Positions 7,964 to 11,381 of a stretch of DNA of 11,381 bases are shown in pieces. The position numbers and the translations under genes are program-made. The notes beneath the pieces were generated by a model that was given only the letters and a program-made list of their open reading frames with translations, had not been told where the DNA came from and made no database searches. Position 1 is the first letter of the stretch; each line of letters opens with the position of its first letter. Source of the DNA: Ectocarpus siliculosus (Eukaryota > Sar > Phaeophyceae > Ectocarpales > Ectocarpaceae); contig FN649748.1 of assembly GCA_000310025.1 (NCBI GenBank), forward strand, positions 165,209-176,589. The letters run 5' to 3'.

Positions 7964-9310
7964 AGATTTACAGCGGCATCGGGCCACAAAATCGGACCAA
8001 ACCTACTCCCAACCTAACCGTTAAATGAAAACACGGCGACGGTGAGAGAAAAAGACGGGATGGTGGAGACGCAAGAGGGCGCAGCCATAGGGCGGGGAGA
8101 GAGGGGGGTGACGCGCCATGAGGAAACCAACCCGTACCTAGCCCGAGAAAAACGGCAGGGGTTCGAGCATGGGAAGAGGAGTAGGAGGACGAGGAGGGTT
8201 AGGATGTGTCGAGGCTTCTTCGGGGTGAAGGAAGCGCATCATAACTGGTAGTTGAGCGAAAACGAGCGAAATCGTGGGGCAGGAACAGCGGAGATGCGAG
8301 ATAAAGAATTCTGTGGGGGGCATGAGAATTGTCGCACAACCTGGTTTTGCCTGCCCGGTGGCATTCGTGCGTTGTTCTTGTGCAACGATGGGAGGGGTTG
8401 GGGGATGCGGTGGGTTTCACAGAATCGCGTGTCGTTCCGTGCTGTAGGTTGTTGGTTGGCTTGCCGTTGTTCCCATCAACGGCTCGCCTGTCTCCTTCTG
8501 CTTGTGTGAGCGTAAGCAAGCGCTGACGTGCTTTGGTTTATCGTCCCCGTTGCTTGGGCGTCGTCTCTCGTAGTTTATCTAGCCCGCACGTGATCTGTGT
8601 GGTCGCTCGGCTTCATGCTCTCGCACTTCGCCTCTGTGCGCGCGACCCGTTTGTCGGCTCTCGTTTTGTCTTCGGTAGCCATCTTGCGGAGCGCGTGGCG
8701 AGCGGTGCGGCAGTACGACCAAATAGTACCAGTAGCAGATATCGAAGTTAACAACGGCGCGCATGAATCGTAGGGGCCGGTACGAAGGCAGTGGGCATTT
8801 TGTTTTCCTCGCCGAGCGAGGGTGGGTATTGGTAACACAGGGCAAGGGGAAGGTTCCCCGTTGTCTGTTTTGTTTTCGCCTGCCATTTGCATGACAGTGC
8901 GTAGAATTGCTGGTGTATAGTACATACGTGAGGGATTCGAGACGGCGCGTAGTGCTTTGCCAGTTCAGCCCACGCGCATGCACGCTCATAGACCGGCCTA
9001 TGCGGACGCGTTTATGTTACTGTCGTCGAGAGACCCCACCAATAGAGGGGGCCCCGCAATGTGTGCGTGTGCACCCCCCCGCACCCCCACTGGTGTGTGC
9101 ATCAGTCTGGCTGCTGTTGATGTGCGAGCCGTCCCTCTCGGATATTCTGCACTCGCGTAAATCCGAGGTGTGATGGCGTGCCGGGTGGGGTGGGGGGGGG
9201 GGGAGAGCTGATATCCCGTCGCGTTCCCTTAGAAAGTGGTTTGATTCGACGTGCCCACGAGCACGGACTGATAAATAATTTATTCTGGTGTTAACTGCTG
9301 ACGCTGGGCC
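7964..9310. other. Intergenic stretch after gene 2
   Basis: Presumed 3' UTR of gene 2 followed by DNA in which I see no gene. Frames reach at most about 136 codons, overlap on opposite strands (8533-8989, for example) and show no family motif. A GT-rich section runs from about 8400 to 8560, and a 12-G run sits at 9192-9203. No clear polyadenylation signal was identified. Confidence 0.45.
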
Positions 9311-9410
9311 AACCGAGGTAGAGAGAGGCGAAAATGGAGAGGAAATCGAAATCACCGGGGAACCGAGGTGGAGAGAGGCGAAAAGGGAGAGGAAATCGAA
9401 ATCACCGGGG
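9311..9410 (+). repeat. Tandem duplication, 2 x 50 bp
   Basis: Bases 9311-9360 and 9361-9410 align end to end without gaps. I count two differences: A/G at unit position 10 and T/G at unit position 25. Each unit begins AACCGAGGT and ends AATCGAAATCACCGGGG. High identity implies a fairly recent duplication. Unit length 50 is not a multiple of three and no gene is evident here. Confidence 0.95.
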
Positions 9411-11110
9411 AGGGGAGAGGGTCAGCGCGTTGCGTTGATGATACTGTTTTTCCTGCACGTACATACAACAGCGATAGACTCATGTTGAGGTCAATTCTCA
9501 ACAAACACGGCGGACCCCTATTCATTTCGTTCCTTTGCTGTCTGATATTCTGATTTTCTCATTTCTTCATTTTTTTTCTCCCGTCTTGTATTACAAACGG
9601 GGTACACCGCGAATAACCGGGCTGTCGATTCTCTTTCGGTTCAATGTTAATTCCATCATCAGCAGCCAAAAAGAAACCAAAAAGAACGACTCCTGGGTTG
9701 GCTTGCCAGAGATTCTTGCTCGGCGAGCCTTCTGGCGTTGGACAAACAGTTGTTTCCGTGTGGCGGGCAGTCATGCTACAACGACGCACGCAGCAAATGG
9801 TGGGCGGTGTTTTCGCCTTTGACTGGCTGGCTGCCTTGGTGCAAGCAGCACGAAAGACTCCGGCGGCGGCGGGAGCGTATTTGTGCCTCGGCCCCGTGCC
9901 CGTATGGCGCGAGAGAGTCGGACACAACGACAAAAATCATCAGGCTGTTCTACCAGGCTACGCACCGTGGTCAGGACGTGCACAATCTTGCTTGCATCTG
10001 TCTCGAACCTGGTGTCTCTCTCGCCGGATAAATCTCGAAACAAAGGATGATGGTCTCTATCTCGGTGAATGCCCTGTTCTCCCTTTGCACGCTCCTGAAT
10101 ACAGCTCTCTTTTCCGAAGCGTACGCGTTCATTCGAAAAGAGCACCAGTTGCGTACTCCCTTGGCCCTTCACCGTTTGGTACACACGTGGCTCGGCAGGG
10201 CGCGGACAAACGGGGGTCGTCCTATACCAACACCGCGGGCCTCAACGCGTCTTGCCCTCATGCTGAAGAAACGCCACCGGCTCTCATCGGCTTTTGCAAC
10301 ATAAATAAGCAACGAGCTGCCGTTTTGTAGGAGTATGAAGTGGTTTTGGCGGATGCTCAAGAGACATCCGGGATATCTCAACCAACACAGCCTTTATGTT
10401 TTCTTGGCAGCGGTTCAATCCACCAGGCGCGAACGGAAAGAGTGGCGTCAGAGACGCGTTTTCCACACCGCACAAGGACCGACCAGCATGGACACCATGT
10501 TACGCAGGGACCGCTGTCTGTCCACACCCAACGCTTCGAGCCGAGGATAAAAGCCGCAGACTCCTCGAGGTGGTCACACGCAGCACTCATTCTCGTCTTC
10601 AGAGCCACTCACCGGCCCTCAGACAACGGAATTTCAACCAAAGCAGACCCGTTCGTTGTCAGGTGTTTGGACGTCCAACACGACTCGAGGCCTCGCAGAA
10701 AGAAATTGTCACCACCACCAAACACTCATCAGGTGCAACCAATACGCATACAGCGCAAATTGTGTCGTCTATCTAAAGGGTGTTCACTTGCTATTCTTGT
10801 TTGGTTTTGGGGAGACATGACGCCAAAGTTGCGTTGGCCATCCCATTTACTCTGGGCGACACTTTCGACGCGTTTGGACACATCAACCGGGTCACACACA
10901 GAGGTGTTTAAGCTGTGTGCTTATAGTGTATTTTCACCTTTCGAATTAGAAAACATTGAGCGAAACAATACAACAGCTGTAAAGCGAGAATCCAAGCAAA
11001 TCGTTATCGTTCCCGATGGCCATACCCCCAAACCAACACCACGACCATCATCGTCTAGCCACGACCACCACCACCATCACCTGTCTGACCACAGCAGGAT
11101 AGATCGATTC

Positions 11111-11145
11111 AATCCAATCCAATCCAATCCAATCCAATCCAATCC
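11111..11145. repeat. Pentanucleotide tandem repeat (AATCC)7
   Basis: Seven perfect AATCC units. They lie 45 bases past the stop codon of the minus-strand BUD22-like gene, so probably in its 3' UTR, where the transcript would carry GGATT units. Confidence 0.97.
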
Positions 11146-11190
11146 AGAACGAAACAAAATGTCAAGCCCAATCCCTTTAACAAAACAAAT

Positions 11191-11381
11191 TCAGTCGTCG
11201 TCGTCGCCGAAGGTAATCCTCTTCCCGCTGAACGCCTTTGTCGCCGAAGCCTCCTTGTCCTTCAGCGCCCGCTTCGCCGCCCACGACCCGTGCAAGGCCT
11301 CGCCCCCCGCCGTTCCCCCGCGGCTGTCCTCCCGGTCACCGCTGCCGCCGCTGCCGCCGCTGCCACCCCTACCCGCCCCAC
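11191..11381 (-). CDS. C-terminal end of a BUD22/SRFBP1-family protein (partial, runs off window)
   Basis: Reading the minus strand, 62 codons run from the window edge to TGA at 11193-11191. The sequence has a Gly-Gly-Ser repeat (GGSGGSGGSG), a short acidic/basic linker, then ALHGSWAAKRALKDKEASA, TKAFSGKRITFG and four terminal Asp. The pattern H-x-S-W-x-A-K-R followed by F-x-G-K-x-I-T-F matches what I know of the extreme C-terminus of BUD22 (yeast, 18S rRNA maturation and 40S biogenesis) and its animal relative SRFBP1, where LHPSWEA...F-x-GKKITFD is typical; here Gly replaces the usual Pro. G/C-rich third positions support coding. The expected role is nuclear or nucleolar ribosome biogenesis, by family inference. 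Only the tail is visible, so the N-terminal BUD22 domain and introns cannot be checked. Confidence 0.7.
   Translation of the reverse strand, partial: GAGRGGSGGSGGSGDREDSRGGTAGGEALHGSWAAKRALKDKEASATKAFSGKRITFGDDDD

Larger units (their letters stand above)
9617..11381 (+). other. Unusually stop-poor reading frame of unknown nature
   Basis: After TAA at 9614-9616 this frame is open to a single TAG at 10328-10330, then open again to the window end: 237 codons, one stop, about 350 codons. The first ATG is at 9644 (228 codons to the TAG). The translation shows no recognised domain. It has a Lys-rich start (AAKKKPKRTT), Arg/Ser/His-rich middle parts, a His-rich stretch near 11061-11082 (HDHHHHHLSDH), and Asn-Pro-Ile-Gln-Ser units where it crosses the AATCC repeat. 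Past 11191 it is antisense to the BUD22-like gene. Other frames in 9640-10780 are also fairly open, so this may be compositional, a decayed gene or transposon remnant with one nonsense codon, or a real gene read through or spliced around the TAG. I do not call a protein function. Confidence 0.25.

Noticed and set aside
9535-9933. Overlapping frames at 9535-9822 plus and 9559-9933 minus as genes
   Set aside because: They occupy the same DNA on opposite strands with no splice context or family motif.

Overview
This window looks like nuclear DNA of an intron-rich eukaryote, not bacterial or organellar DNA. No frame carries a long well-behaved gene. The credible coding pieces are short exons of 60-270 bases, preceded by pyrimidine-rich tracts ending in AG and followed by GT donors, with introns of about 0.5-1 kb. 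Base composition is roughly balanced. CT/GA and poly-C/G simple repeats are common, and one intron holds a short TTAGGG-type run. A brown alga or related stramenopile would fit, but that is inference from style; no marker gene here proves it.

Layout. Bases 1-930 are non-coding and repeat-rich. The clearest structure is a perfect 27-bp inverted repeat (175-201 and 902-928) enclosing about 750 bp, which looks like a non-autonomous, MITE-like DNA transposon. Bases 1636-2302 hold the last two exons of a plus-strand gene (gene 1) ending in a Lys/Glu-rich helical tail; its upstream exons were not found. Bases 2303-4110 are mostly featureless. A second plus-strand gene (gene 2) starts at 4111 with a good ATG context. 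Exon 1 joins in phase to an exon near 5170, and two further phase-compatible exons at about 7110-7382 and 7847-7963 end at a TGA. I read these as the two ends of one gene of unknown function, but the middle is unresolved. Bases 7964-9300 look intergenic. A 2 x 50 bp tandem duplication lies at 9311-9410. From 9617 to the window end one plus-strand frame has a single stop codon in about 588 codons, which is striking but unexplained.

At the right edge, on the minus strand, is the 3' end of a gene whose last 62 codons resemble the C-terminus of the BUD22/SRFBP1 family (ribosome biogenesis / SRF-binding). Seven perfect AATCC pentamers lie just past its stop codon.

No rRNA, tRNA, CRISPR array, prophage or autonomous transposase was recognised. 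The genes do not form an evident pathway. I did not find a convincing new biological system. The items most worth checking are the inverted-repeat element, the orphan gene 2 and the long stop-poor frame.
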